A DNA stretch of 40,260 nucleotides from an uncultured Cellvibrionales bacterium (lineage in GTDB: Bacteria > Pseudomonadota > Gammaproteobacteria > Pseudomonadales > Cellvibrionaceae), in the NCBI GenBank assembly GCA_913050115.1, contig CAJWZU010000022.1:1-40260 (forward strand). Reading direction: 5' to 3'. The notes beneath the pieces are model-generated. The model saw nothing but the letters and a program-made list of their open reading frames with translations. It did no database searches and was not told the origin of the DNA. The translations under genes and the position numbers were made by a program. The stretch's first letter is position 1. Each line of letters begins with the position of its first letter. Positions 1-8,114 of the stretch are shown here, piece by piece.

Positions 1-82
1 TTGAACGTGCGACCCATCAAGCTTAGCTGAACAGAAAAAAAGCTTGTCTGTTCTAAAATTAATTTACTCTGACCCAATTACT
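1..82. repeat. REP-like dispersed repeat, copy A (cut by window edge)
   Basis: Bases 1-55 are identical to 2659-2713, and bases 63-82 are identical to 2733-2752. The sequence between differs, and copy A lacks about 12 bases that are present in copy B. The core can fold (gctgaacag pairing with ctgttc across an A/T-rich loop). The shared right end, tttactctgacccaattact, resembles the borders seen around REP-associated tyrosine transposase elements (recall from family knowledge, not a search). The left end of this copy lies outside the window. Confidence 0.75.
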
Positions 83-100
83 GCAAATATACGGCGCTTT

Positions 101-526
101 TTACTCTAGATCAGATAATTCTTTTTCAAGACTTTTTAACTCGGCTTGTTCTTCATAGATCTTTTTTTGATATTTACTGACTTTATGTTTTTTCTGATCA
201 GTTATAGCTTCCTTAAGATCAGTCTCATATTCTGCAATATCTTCTTTGCTTTCTTGAATCTCTTCAATTAATTCCTCTCTGAGCCCCTTGTTAGTACAGT
301 TTTTGGTATTTTCTTCTAATGCGCGATTTAAACCATCGACTTTACGATCATTGCCATGACGGGTGGCAATAGTAATCTGCTTATTTATTTCGCATTTTTT
401 TTGCTCACACCCCTTTAAATTAACACACTCTGATGATGCAAAAGAATAGGACGACAGCAGTAAAGCCAGCGGCATAATAGAGATTTTTACTGAATTGATG
501 ACTAACTTAACCGCAAACTTGGGCAT
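101..526 (-). CDS. DUF1090 family (YqjC-like) secreted coiled-coil protein
   Basis: A 141-residue protein with an N-terminal signal peptide: basic start, hydrophobic stretch near residues 17-29, likely cleavage after SFA. The mature part has the DUF1090 pattern: paired Cys near the start (CVNLKGCEQKKC), then QITIATRHGND and GLNRALEENTKNC, followed by a Glu/Lys-rich helix to the C-terminus that should form a coiled coil. E. coli YqjC is the named relative. The family is periplasmic and its function is poorly defined. The ATG at 526 follows a good GAGGAA ribosome site. It stands alone, reads towards the left edge, and is slightly longer than typical because of its N-terminus. Confidence 0.85.
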   Translation of the reverse strand: MPKFAVKLVINSVKISIMPLALLLSSYSFASSECVNLKGCEQKKCEINKQITIATRHGNDRKVDGLNRALEENTKNCTNKGLREELIEEIQESKEDIAEYETDLKEAITDQKKHKVSKYQKKIYEEQAELKSLEKELSDLE

Positions 527-880
527 AAATTTTCCTCGCTAAAAAACCAATATTAAGTGCTACATACATAACCATAGATAAATTCATTGAGTCTAGCAAA
601 TAAGCTCTAAAATCAGCCTATTTAGTTTTTTAACTGATGCCGGCCGATTTATGCGACTACTGCACATAAGCGACCATAACCATTCATCCTGAAACGTGTG
701 ATGCAGTTCACTTAGTTGAACAGACCAAACCTGGCCTGTTCTATGCTAAGCGAATTGGAGCTTTAACTCTGGTACAACATTGTCGCTAAGCATTAAACCG
801 AAGCTGACATCGCCATCTTGGAATTCGATATTGATCGATGACTTGGAAGGCCTAGATAATGATACGTCTATATTTAATTT
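527..880. other. Intergenic stretch with repeat copy C and a coding-like extension
   Basis: Bases 527-682 are A/T-rich with no gene seen. Bases 683-772 hold a diverged copy of the REP-like repeat. Bases 746-880 (minus strand) form an open, protein-like continuation of the gene that ends at 881 and are described there. Confidence 0.6.
683..772. repeat. REP-like dispersed repeat, copy C (diverged)
   Basis: Aligns with 2652-2745: ttcatcct, then gaacgtg-like, cttag(t/c)tgaacag, ctgttctatgct(a/g)ag, and cgaattggagcttt are shared. By eye roughly three quarters of positions match. The copy folds: gaacag (718-723) with ctgttc (736-741), CCA (725-727) with TGG (732-734), and outer cttag (711-715) with ctaag (746-750). 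This is the shape expected of a REP/BIME-like unit. Confidence 0.65.
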
Positions 881-1339
881 TTAGTATGTAAATGGACGTC
901 GCTCTTTGCGTAGCCAGCAAATCGGTAACTCTAGCATTTGAGCGCAGACCTGGTAGGTGTTAAGTTGGTTGCCGTAATATTTCATCATGCCAGCTAAGTT
1001 ACCTGGATTTTCCGCAAAGATAGATATTGCAGAGCTTTCTTCGCCGCGATAAATGAGATCTACGTTTTTGGGTTCTTCACCGATTCGCTCGCAAAAATAA
1101 TAATCAAATACAACTTGGTGGCACTCTTCGGTTCGATTAGCTAATGCGTCGTCTATTATTTGAGATACGCGATCTGGAGTTACATTGCGAAACATCATGT
1201 CAGCTTTAATTTTTGTAGTGATACTAGCAACACCAAGCTTGCTCAATGTGGTCGGCCACTCTTTCCAGTATTCACTGTCCGAGTTTACCTTGCCGCTATG
1301 CTCGCTTAAGTCTTCATACATCATGAATTCATCAATCAT
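881..1339 (-). CDS. Unrecognised 152-aa protein, probably truncated at its C-terminus
   Basis: No family was recognised. The protein is soluble, acidic and aromatic-rich, with no signal peptide or membrane segment. ATG 1339 has a clear AGGAG nine bases upstream. It lies 17 nt after the Sel1-repeat gene (1357), so the two form an operon read leftward. Odd point: the TAA at 881-883 is followed in the same frame by 44 open codons (880 down to 749), ending at TAG 746-748. That continuation looks like real protein (KLNIDVSLSRPSK, then SINIEFQDGDVSFGL, then PELKL). The stop is therefore likely a recent nonsense change that removed a C-terminal portion. It could also be a natural end next to a neighbouring relic. 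Confidence 0.6.
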   Translation of the reverse strand: MIDEFMMYEDLSEHSGKVNSDSEYWKEWPTTLSKLGVASITTKIKADMMFRNVTPDRVSQIIDDALANRTEECHQVVFDYYFCERIGEEPKNVDLIYRGEESSAISIFAENPGNLAGMMKYYGNQLNTYQVCAQMLELPICWLRKERRPFTY

Positions 1340-1356
1340 TTTATAGTGACTCCTAA

Positions 1357-1974
1357 TTAATTATAGAATCGCATAGGATTCCCATACTTTTTTTGTAAAC
1401 TCGCTAATAAACTGGTTACTGATTCATCTTTGGCGTTCCACTTCATGGATTTAATGACAGATCTAAAAGCGTCAGCAATATATTTATTATCCTTAAGTTC
1501 ATCATAAGCTTCTTGCAGCGCATCCACGTACTCAACCATCTCATGAACATTTTCTACTCTAGTCATCTTTTTGTAAGCGTCGATCGACTTAACGAGGTCT
1601 TTTTCTATCTTAAAGGTGCTGGAACCTTCTCTGTATAACCGAGCCATTTCTAACAGTGATCCTGGATGCGGTCTCTCTGCAGTCGATGCTTTGATCATTT
1701 TTTCGATGCTTTTTTTGTAATCTTTCTTAACAAACTCCCCTTTGTAATAACACAGTGCAAGAGCATATGTTGCCGGCGCATAACCCATTTCATCGGAGAG
1801 CCTTAACAAGGCGAATCCTTTGTCGCGCTCAGGCTTGTCTTCGTCTCTCATTAGGTGCCAAGCCATTTCGTTTGCCTGCTCTCGTACCGTCATATCTTTG
1901 GGCGGGCAATAAGACCAGTCATACCCCTACATTAGCTTCGGAATGTCTGCTACTGTGCAATTTTCATACATCAT
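1357..1974 (-). pseudogene. Sel1-repeat (TPR-like) protein gene with an amber stop at codon 16
   Basis: From ATG 1893 it encodes 178 residues with Sel1-like helical pairs: FALLRLSDEMGYAPATYALA, then LCYYKGEFVKKDYKKSIEKM, then LEMARLYREGS...KDLVKSIDAYKKM. Sel1 repeats act as protein-binding scaffolds. The best start is ATG 1974: it has AGGAG at ideal distance and reads MMYENCTVADIPKLM, TAG (1927-1929), GYDWSYCPPKD, then in frame into MTVREQAN at 1893. The residues between look protein-like, whereas ATG 1893 has no good ribosome site. The gene thus appears broken by one nonsense codon, though reinitiation at 1893 could still make most of the protein. It is the first gene of a two-gene operon with 881-1339. 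Confidence 0.7.
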
Positions 1975-2191
1975 TATTACTCTCCTACCCACTTAGATTT
2001 TTTGTTAACGCTGTTGTTATGATCGAATATTAGTGGCCATATTTGGTTACAACAGTCTTTTTTATACTTTTTTCTGATTTATTTAGGGGTCGTTCGTATG
2101 AGTCTTTAGCGGCTAAAATGCAGATCTGCCTGATTAAATAATCTACATCAGCGCTGACATTGAGCATAAGCAGTTCTTATTTCACGGGGCA

Positions 2192-2371
2192 ATATCGCTA
2201 TAAAAGGCGCTATAAAAGGCACTAGAACAGGCGCTAAAAGGATCGCCAGAAGAAGAGCATGAAGAGGAGTTAACAGAGGCGCTAGAAGAGTCGCTTTAAA
2301 AGCATTGAAAAATAGACAGCGAAGGCGAGTTTATTGATGACGCTGAAGATACATCGCCAACCGGCGATTAA
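2192..2371 (+). pseudogene. Decayed coding relic with acidic tail and degenerate 12-mers
   Basis: In one frame ending at TAA 2369-2371 the translation looks like a protein tail: ALEQALKGSPEEEHEEELT, then EALEESL, then KIDSEGEFIDDAEDTSPTGD. It is interrupted by TAA at 2201, 2213 and 2297 and by TGA at 2306. The first two stops sit inside a tandem 12-mer, cgctataaaagg (2196-2207 and 2208-2219), with two degenerate units after it. No start codon or ribosome site was found. It is most simply a pseudogene remnant, but chance composition cannot be excluded. Confidence 0.3.
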
Positions 2372-2542
2372 TTTTCTGCCCAATCATTCAACAGTTAGAG
2401 AATACCAAGTGGAAAAAATAAAAACTTCGACTGCTTCACTCTTTGGGATAATGTAATTATTTCAATAAATAGTGAACTGAGTATTTGACAAAGAACTTTC
2501 ATGGATTGTTTAGGATCATACTGTCTAGATTGTACGAAAAAT

Positions 2543-2752
2543 GGGGTCAGGTTTTACATTTTTGGTCTGTAAGACCTGACCGCATTGACTTTGTGAATGA
2601 TATTCTGAGGTATACCGACGGGATTGAGGCGGGGCTTACGGGCCCTAACGGTTCATCCTTGAACGTGCGACCCATCAAGCTTAGCTGAACAGAAAAAAAG
2701 CTTGTCTGTTCTATGCTGAGCGAATTGGAGCTTTTACTCTGACCCAATTACT
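2543..2752. mobile_element. Small remnant resembling a REP-associated tyrosine transposase (IS200-like) element without transposase
   Basis: The left end starts ggggtcaggttttacatt and contains a 14-bp stem, ggtcaggttttaca (2545-2558) with tgtaagacctgacc (2568-2581), with one G-T pair. The right end is tttactctgacccaattact (2733-2752), which carries the same GGGTCAG core in inverted orientation. Such ggtcag-type borders are familiar from single-copy REP transposase elements in gammaproteobacteria (recall). Only about 210 bp lie between the ends and no transposase is coded, so this would be a deletion derivative or non-autonomous form. The 67-residue frame at 2485-2688 is not convincing as a gene. 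Confidence 0.45.
2652..2752. repeat. REP-like dispersed repeat, copy B
   Basis: This is the most complete copy. Bases 2659-2713 equal 1-55 exactly and 2733-2752 equal 63-82. The middle, ctatgctgagcgaattgg, is shared with copy C (741-758). The palindromic core is agctgaacag with ctgttct. Confidence 0.75.
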
Positions 2753-2814
2753 CAGTTATGAGTAATTACAGAAAAGGTTAGGTAGATATACCTCGATCTA
2801 TTTCTCAAAGAACC

Positions 2815-2852
2815 AAAAAAGCCCGCGCCCCAAAAGGGACGCGGGCTTTTTA
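2815..2852. terminator. Intrinsic terminator (works both ways), end of the FG-GAP gene
   Basis: Stem gcccgcg (2821-2827) with cgcgggc (2840-2846), extended by CCC/GGG around the loop caaaa. A-tract on the left and T-tract on the right give U-runs on either strand. It lies about 20 nt beyond the stop of the leftward gene at 2871. Confidence 0.9.
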
Positions 2853-2870
2853 TTCGTCAGCCAAAAAGAC

Positions 2871-5822
2871 TCAGTGCACTAGTTTCCAGTTAGCGCCTTT
2901 ATCAAAGTGACCGACAACACTGGACTGCTCAGCGTTGGTATTATTAAGAATAATCTTAACAGTACCTACGACCGGTTTGCGCCAAAGAACATCGTCAATA
3001 CCGTCGCCATTATAATCCCCGACCGCCTGGTCCCAAGCACTAAACTTAGCGTTGTGATTGACGCCTCGAGACTGTCCGCCTTGGTCATCTGAGACAGCAA
3101 TTTTAACTTCGCCTGAGGCCGGACGACGCCAAAGAATGTCGTCGCGACCATCGCCGTTAAAGTCGCCTACTGTATCGGTCCAAGCGTTGAAGCGGGTGAA
3201 GTGGCCAATCACATTTAACTGCTCACCATTTTCGCCGCTAATCGCCACTTTGGTTTCGCCAGTATTAGGCTTGCGCCAGAGAATATCGCTGCGGCCATCG
3301 CCATTAAAATCACCGACCGTCCCACCCCAAGCATTCCACTTATTAAAGTGCACGCTAACCAAACCTTGTTTACCCATAGCATCAGACAGTGCAATTTTAA
3401 CGTCACCAGTACTTCGCTTGCGCCAGAAAATATCGGTGCGGCCATCGCCGTTAAAATCCCCTAACTGATGACCCCAGGCGCTATAGCGGTTGGACAAAAT
3501 TTCAGTGCGTAGCGTTGAGCCGTCTGTGGCTAATATAGCCACTTTCACCTTACCCAAAAGCGGCTGACGCCAGAGAATATCGTCGATACCATCGCCATTA
3601 AAGTCACCAACAGCAGATAACCAGTCTGAGTCGTGAAGCTCTACATTGATACTTAACAGCAGGCCGCCGTCAACATTGCTGAAGTCTATATTGGCTGCGC
3701 CAGTAACGGAGTTACGCCACAATAAGTCGGTACGATTGTCGCCATTAAAGTCACCCTTTTGTGCAGTCCAAGCTGACGACTTCGGCTGCATGCTAATGGC
3801 ATTAGCTTGCGCGCCCAACCCATCATTAACTATTAGCTTTACCTCACCATTAACCGGTTTTCGCCAGAGGATGTCGCTGCGATTGTCGCCATTAAAGTCA
3901 CTAGTAGTGATCTGAGGCTCAGTAGTAGTGGTTGCGGCGACACTGCCTGTTGGACCAGTGTTAGGCGTAAAAGTTTGCGGCCATCCCGTAGCGCCTTGAG
4001 CATAGATGATAGTCGTTAAGTTATTATTGCCCTCAAACATATCGACATTAAACGCTCCAAAATCTCCCAAGAAAGTCACGCTTGTGAGACTATTATCGCT
4101 AAAAGCACTATTACCAATGGTCGTAACGCTGCCTGGAATTGTCACGCTGGTGAGACCGTTATCATTGAAAGCAAGGCCCTCGATAGTCGTAACGCTGTAA
4201 GTTGTTCCGTTGTACGTAACAGTGTCAGGAATCACTATCTCGGTATCAGAGCTGCTCAATGTACGACCTGTCAGCTTAACGGTCGTCAGGCCGGCAACGG
4301 CATAACTGAAGCCACCCTGCTCAAAAAAGCCATCGCCATTTGTATCCTCTCTCACGAGGGCACTTCCTAGCACACTACTCGAATAGTCAACCGTCTGGCG
4401 ATAATACTGCCCTACACCAAATCGCGCAGTTGCATAGCCCCCGCCATAAAAGTCCTGGAGAATCCCGGTTTCCACCCTGTCGGCCGTGACTTGCTGGAAG
4501 TCGCAATCTTCGCCGTCGCAGATGTATTCCTCGTAGGTATCTGTATCAGACTCGCCCCACAAAACCGCAGTGTACTCATTAAAGTCTGATTGTACGGCTG
4601 TCGAGCCCCATAGGGCACGCAAGCCTGTCACCCAACTATCAAGCGGGAGTCGAATTTCGACGCCAAATCCTAGGAAGGGCGCTGTGCCGCCGGCTGCGAT
4701 GAGGAAGCCCTCAAGTTCGGCCAAAGTAGCATACCTGTAACCTTGAAAAGTGCCCCCGGGTCCCAGCTCCGCTAATACCTCGTTATATGACATTCCAGCG
4801 GTCTCAGTTGCATCCAACCAAAATAGACCAGAATCACTATCCTGCGTGACGTTGCCTAAATCGATTAAGGGTGAGGTTTTCACGATATCGATACCAATTA
4901 GACCCTGAACACCGGTGGCTATTACAGTGTAATCATTACTAAGGAGGCCGTCTGTAATGTTGAATTTATGAAGATTTCCTCCTCTATAACTAGGTGCAAA
5001 AAGATTGCCATAGCGATCAAAATGTAGGTCTGTAGGCCGTGGCATAGTAGCAAAGTCAATACTACCTCCTCCTCCAGGAGGGAATACTACGATCCGATCA
5101 GTCATAAAATTGGATGCATAGAGATTGCCTACGCTGTCGAATGCCAAGCCACTCCATCCGCTTCCCAATTCAGGCGTAATGCCGTAAATAGTGCTGCCGC
5201 CATCGGGCGAAATTCTAGTTACATGGCCTGCAAAATTGGTGCTACGAGATGAAGATAGGACATAAAGATCGCCCTCAGTATCAAACTTCATAGCGCCAAT
5301 ATTCCCTGTTGACGTAGTTGCAAATACACCAAGATCATCTCCTGTCGGAGAGAATTTTCTGACCGTATTATCCAAAGATGCGTACAAATTACCCTGAGAG
5401 TCAAAGGCTAACGCCTTTGGATACTGCCTACCGGCTTCAAAAAAAACGGAGTAGACGCCTTCGGGGGTGTATTTGTAAATTGATCTAGTGCGTGCATCTG
5501 CAACAAAAAAATTGCCCGCTGCATCTACGACTATATCATAAGGATCACGCCTTACTTTGATTGGGAACTCGCCACAAATGTCTTCATCTGTGTCAGAATC
5601 ATACTGGCAATTGAATTCTAAAACAGGGTTACCGAACTCATCTCTTTCTATTTCATTGGGGTCATAAACAACAAAATCTGAGCTAATACCTGAATTCGTA
5701 AGCTTCGTAATTCCACCACTATGCGTCAAAAATATATCTGCTTGCGCGGTAGCTGCGCAAATGGCCATTAATAACAACCCAGATATGTAAGTAAATAATA
5801 CGTACTTTTTTTTCCTTTTCAT
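2871..5822 (-). CDS. Secreted mosaic protein: beta-propeller, BspA-like LRR and seven FG-GAP repeats
   Basis: A 983-residue protein with a signal peptide (KRKKK, then a hydrophobic segment ending in ATAQA). Residues about 60-320 carry NHL/SMP-30-like propeller strands (VVDAAGNFFVADARTRSIYK, AFDSQGNLYASLDN, and similar). Residues about 325-380 resemble a DUF1566-type domain (GLFWLDATETAGMSYNE). Residues about 545-610 have BspA-type leucine-rich repeats (GLTSVTIPGSVTTIGNSAF). The last 350 residues are seven near-identical FG-GAP/VCBS units of about 50 residues, each with a calcium-type loop such as GDFNGDGRSDILWRKP. Likely exported and extracellular, binding or structural; no catalytic motif seen. 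The repeats are also visible in the DNA (about 2880-3905) and could recombine. It is a single-gene unit with its own terminator. Confidence 0.85.
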   Translation of the reverse strand: MKRKKKYVLFTYISGLLLMAICAATAQADIFLTHSGGITKLTNSGISSDFVVYDPNEIERDEFGNPVLEFNCQYDSDTDEDICGEFPIKVRRDPYDIVVDAAGNFFVADARTRSIYKYTPEGVYSVFFEAGRQYPKALAFDSQGNLYASLDNTVRKFSPTGDDLGVFATTSTGNIGAMKFDTEGDLYVLSSSRSTNFAGHVTRISPDGGSTIYGITPELGSGWSGLAFDSVGNLYASNFMTDRIVVFPPGGGGSIDFATMPRPTDLHFDRYGNLFAPSYRGGNLHKFNITDGLLSNDYTVIATGVQGLIGIDIVKTSPLIDLGNVTQDSDSGLFWLDATETAGMSYNEVLAELGPGGTFQGYRYATLAELEGFLIAAGGTAPFLGFGVEIRLPLDSWVTGLRALWGSTAVQSDFNEYTAVLWGESDTDTYEEYICDGEDCDFQQVTADRVETGILQDFYGGGYATARFGVGQYYRQTVDYSSSVLGSALVREDTNGDGFFEQGGFSYAVAGLTTVKLTGRTLSSSDTEIVIPDTVTYNGTTYSVTTIEGLAFNDNGLTSVTIPGSVTTIGNSAFSDNSLTSVTFLGDFGAFNVDMFEGNNNLTTIIYAQGATGWPQTFTPNTGPTGSVAATTTTEPQITTSDFNGDNRSDILWRKPVNGEVKLIVNDGLGAQANAISMQPKSSAWTAQKGDFNGDNRTDLLWRNSVTGAANIDFSNVDGGLLLSINVELHDSDWLSAVGDFNGDGIDDILWRQPLLGKVKVAILATDGSTLRTEILSNRYSAWGHQLGDFNGDGRTDIFWRKRSTGDVKIALSDAMGKQGLVSVHFNKWNAWGGTVGDFNGDGRSDILWRKPNTGETKVAISGENGEQLNVIGHFTRFNAWTDTVGDFNGDGRDDILWRRPASGEVKIAVSDDQGGQSRGVNHNAKFSAWDQAVGDYNGDGIDDVLWRKPVVGTVKIILNNTNAEQSSVVGHFDKGANWKLVH

Positions 5823-6003
5823 TTTATTTCCATTTTACGTTCTGTAAGTTTTACGGCCTTTTTTTGCATTATTATTGTTTATTTTTCAGGCAAGATCAAG
5901 AATAAGCCCCTGCCCTTATTATTAATCGATCCAATATCTGGCTGATCAATTTTTTCATCTCGCAAATACAATTTTTCTAAGCCGGCTGCTTAGACAAGAG
6001 ACA

Positions 6004-6642
6004 TTAATTATTATTCATCAAAACCAGAATTTCATCGAGTCGCTGTTGAGGCCGGCTCATTTCGAGCAACTGCTGCATATCATCGGGGGAAAATTGCATA
6101 ATACCTAACACATCAAAGCTGAAAGCTTCGGGCGACTTTAATTGCCACTCATCACTTTTTAGCCGTGTTTGTAGCTCTTGATGAGCGTGTGTAAGCGCGA
6201 GTAAACGCATCAAGATTTTTTCTTGAGTCTGCTTTGCTTTCACTTGGGCTTGCGGCTCGATCGCTTCATCTTTAACTTGCTCACACTCGGCAATGATAAA
6301 AGGTAAGCTCTGTACCTCGTGCAACAACTGATAGCGATGTTGCATATGGACATTTAATACCATACGCCCGTCATCGGTGGTTTTAAGCAGCTCGCAGTGC
6401 CCGGCAGAAAAAACAGGATAAGGTTTGTAGGTTGACTGGTTACTACAAAGCGCTTCGTCTAGGTTAGGCTTAGACTCAACGGCTTTAACTACCTTTTGCG
6501 TATGGCATACGGCGAGCAGCACATTATGCTCTAAGCAATAATTCACCATATCGCGGTACCTTGGCTCAAATACATGCAAGGGCATCACTGAACCTGGAAA
6601 ATTGACACAGTCGGGGATAGGGAATATAGCGATTTTGGTCAT
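6004..6642 (-). CDS. LON substrate-binding (N-terminal) domain protein
   Basis: The 212 residues are essentially one LON N-terminal (PUA-like) domain. The opening KIAIFPIPDCVNFPGSVMPL followed by HVFEPRYRDMV is the family signature. There is no AAA ATPase or protease domain, so it is a stand-alone domain protein, not Lon itself. Related short bacterial proteins are presumed to bind peptides or unfolded substrates; the function is not established. ATG 6642 has AAGGAG nine bases upstream. It is divergent from the M23 peptidase gene at 6940, with 297 nt between. Confidence 0.9.
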   Translation of the reverse strand: MTKIAIFPIPDCVNFPGSVMPLHVFEPRYRDMVNYCLEHNVLLAVCHTQKVVKAVESKPNLDEALCSNQSTYKPYPVFSAGHCELLKTTDDGRMVLNVHMQHRYQLLHEVQSLPFIIAECEQVKDEAIEPQAQVKAKQTQEKILMRLLALTHAHQELQTRLKSDEWQLKSPEAFSFDVLGIMQFSPDDMQQLLEMSRPQQRLDEILVLMNNN

Positions 6643-6939
6643 AATTATTTGCTCCTTATACTACACACTAGGTAACATCTGGCCCAATAGCCCAATTTAC
6701 TGAATAACCATTAACACTAACAGCGACAATATTAACTAGAGCATGACGCTGCCAGCGGATGAACAGCTAGCTTTAGATGAATACCTGTATCATAGGTGCA
6801 GATGCATTAAATTGCGTGGTGTTAGGCCGAGAGTATTACTGTGATTATCAGCAATAGGCTTTTGAGTTATTTCGGCGTCAAATATCACCGCCAGCTAACG
6901 CCCCACTCAGTCGCTTTATTCAACGGATAGAAGAACAAC

Positions 6940-7878
6940 ATGAAAGGATTTCTCCCGACTACGGCCATAGCAGTGCTGGGCCTTCTGTTAATACATTCAT
7001 CGCCAGGCTTTAGTGAGGTGTATCGCTATCAAGATACTCATGGTAAGTGGCATTACAGCGACAAAAAACCCAGCAAAAACAAGACTAAAAAAGTCGATAC
7101 TTTAGAATTCAAGGATAATCGGACGCTAGCGCTTAAGCCCGAGATCAGCTATCACCATAAAAACGGCAAGCTATTTATTTACGCCATAAATCCCCTATTC
7201 GCACCGGTTGAGTTTGACGTTCGCTCGCCACTGTTTGAGAGTGGCAAGCTGACCTTAGAAGTAGCGCCCAACAGTAAAAAAAACCTTTATAGCGCAATAG
7301 AAAACAGCGGTATTCGCCCCGACTACAACTTCCGCTATGCCTTAGGCTCAACCGATGCCCAGCACCGGCACGACTACTATTTGCCACCGGTCCCCGGTAA
7401 TCAGTCATTTCGCGTCAGCCAAAGTTTCAATGGTCCCTTTTCTCACCAACGCGAACCCAATGTCTACTCGGTGGATATTGCCATGCCTGTGGGCACCACC
7501 TTGTACGCCGCGCGAGGGGGCATTGTTTCCTCCACTAAAGATGACTATCACATGGGCGGCGCCAAAGATTATTTTCTCGACAAAGCCAACTTCGTAAACA
7601 TTTTGCACGACGACGGCACTATTGCCACGTATGCCCACATCCTGCTCGGTAGCCTTAAGGTAAAACCCGGCGATAAAATAGCAACCGGCCAACCGATTGC
7701 CCGTTCAGGCAGCAGCGGATATTCAACCGGCCCTCACCTGCACTTTGTTATCCGTCGCAACACCGGTATGAAGTATAAATCTGTGCCGTTTAAATTCAGA
7801 CAGGCGGGTATGGCCGCCTTCACGCCCAAGCGCCATATGGAAGTGTCGGGGCAACCCCACGCAACAGGTATTGAGTGA
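6940..7878 (+). CDS. Secreted DUF4124 plus M23 metallopeptidase
   Basis: A 312-residue protein with a signal peptide (residues 1-25, cleavage near GFS). Residues 26-60 form a DUF4124 module (EVYRYQDTHGKWHYSDKKP), common at the N-terminus of envelope proteins. Residues 160-290 form an M23 (LytM-like) peptidase. The zinc-site residues are visible: H169 and D179 (SHQREPNVYSVDIAMP), H233 in YAHI, and the HLH at 266-268 in GPHLHFVI. The expected reaction is cleavage of peptide cross-links in peptidoglycan or similar peptides in the periplasm. All ligands are present, so it is probably active. The ribosome site is weak. A terminator-like hairpin lies about 160 nt downstream. Confidence 0.9.
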   Translation: MKGFLPTTAIAVLGLLLIHSSPGFSEVYRYQDTHGKWHYSDKKPSKNKTKKVDTLEFKDNRTLALKPEISYHHKNGKLFIYAINPLFAPVEFDVRSPLFESGKLTLEVAPNSKKNLYSAIENSGIRPDYNFRYALGSTDAQHRHDYYLPPVPGNQSFRVSQSFNGPFSHQREPNVYSVDIAMPVGTTLYAARGGIVSSTKDDYHMGGAKDYFLDKANFVNILHDDGTIATYAHILLGSLKVKPGDKIATGQPIARSGSSGYSTGPHLHFVIRRNTGMKYKSVPFKFRQAGMAAFTPKRHMEVSGQPHATGIE

Positions 7879-8038
7879 GCATTCGCACTGAGCTAGAGAG
7901 CTAGAGGATAGCAACGATTCAAAATACGGCACTGCTAGCCTAGCAGTTATCGATTTTATTCGGTGACCAGCAGTCGCCCGATCAATCTTGGGGACTAGAT
8001 CATTGGGACCAAAAGAAAGACCGGACTGGAGCACTTAT

Positions 8039-8066
8039 GGTGGCTAAAAAATAAGCCACCACCTTT
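8039..8066. terminator. Hairpin with T-tract between convergent genes
   Basis: ggtggct (8039-8045) pairs with agccacc (8054-8060), followed by acctttttaa. A second weaker pairing, agcct/aggct, follows (8070-8098). It probably ends the M23 transcript and may also serve the leftward DUF3127 gene. Confidence 0.6.
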
Positions 8067-8114
8067 TTAAGCCTTTTTTTGAGAGGCTACTTCTGGAGCT
8101 AACGAAAGCGCCAA

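Larger units (their letters stand above)
1975..2870. other. Long gene-poor stretch between the Sel1 operon and the FG-GAP gene
   Basis: Holds the promoter side of the leftward Sel1 operon, a decayed coding relic (2192-2371), a small REP-transposase-type remnant with a 14-bp hairpin (2543-2752), repeat copy B (2652-2752) and a bidirectional terminator (2815-2852). No intact gene is supported. Confidence 0.6.

Noticed and set aside
746-2371. Idea that stop codons are reassigned in this island
   Set aside because: Different stops (TAG, TAA, TGA) occur in relics while all sound genes nearby end normally; decay is simpler.
2485-2688. 67-codon plus-strand frame over the REP-type remnant
   Set aside because: Its content is the repeat and hairpin sequence itself, with no ribosome site or family resemblance.
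2907-3915. Several plus-strand open frames opposite the FG-GAP repeats
   Set aside because: They mirror each other because the coding repeats do; no ribosome sites and no protein-like pattern apart from the antisense repeat.
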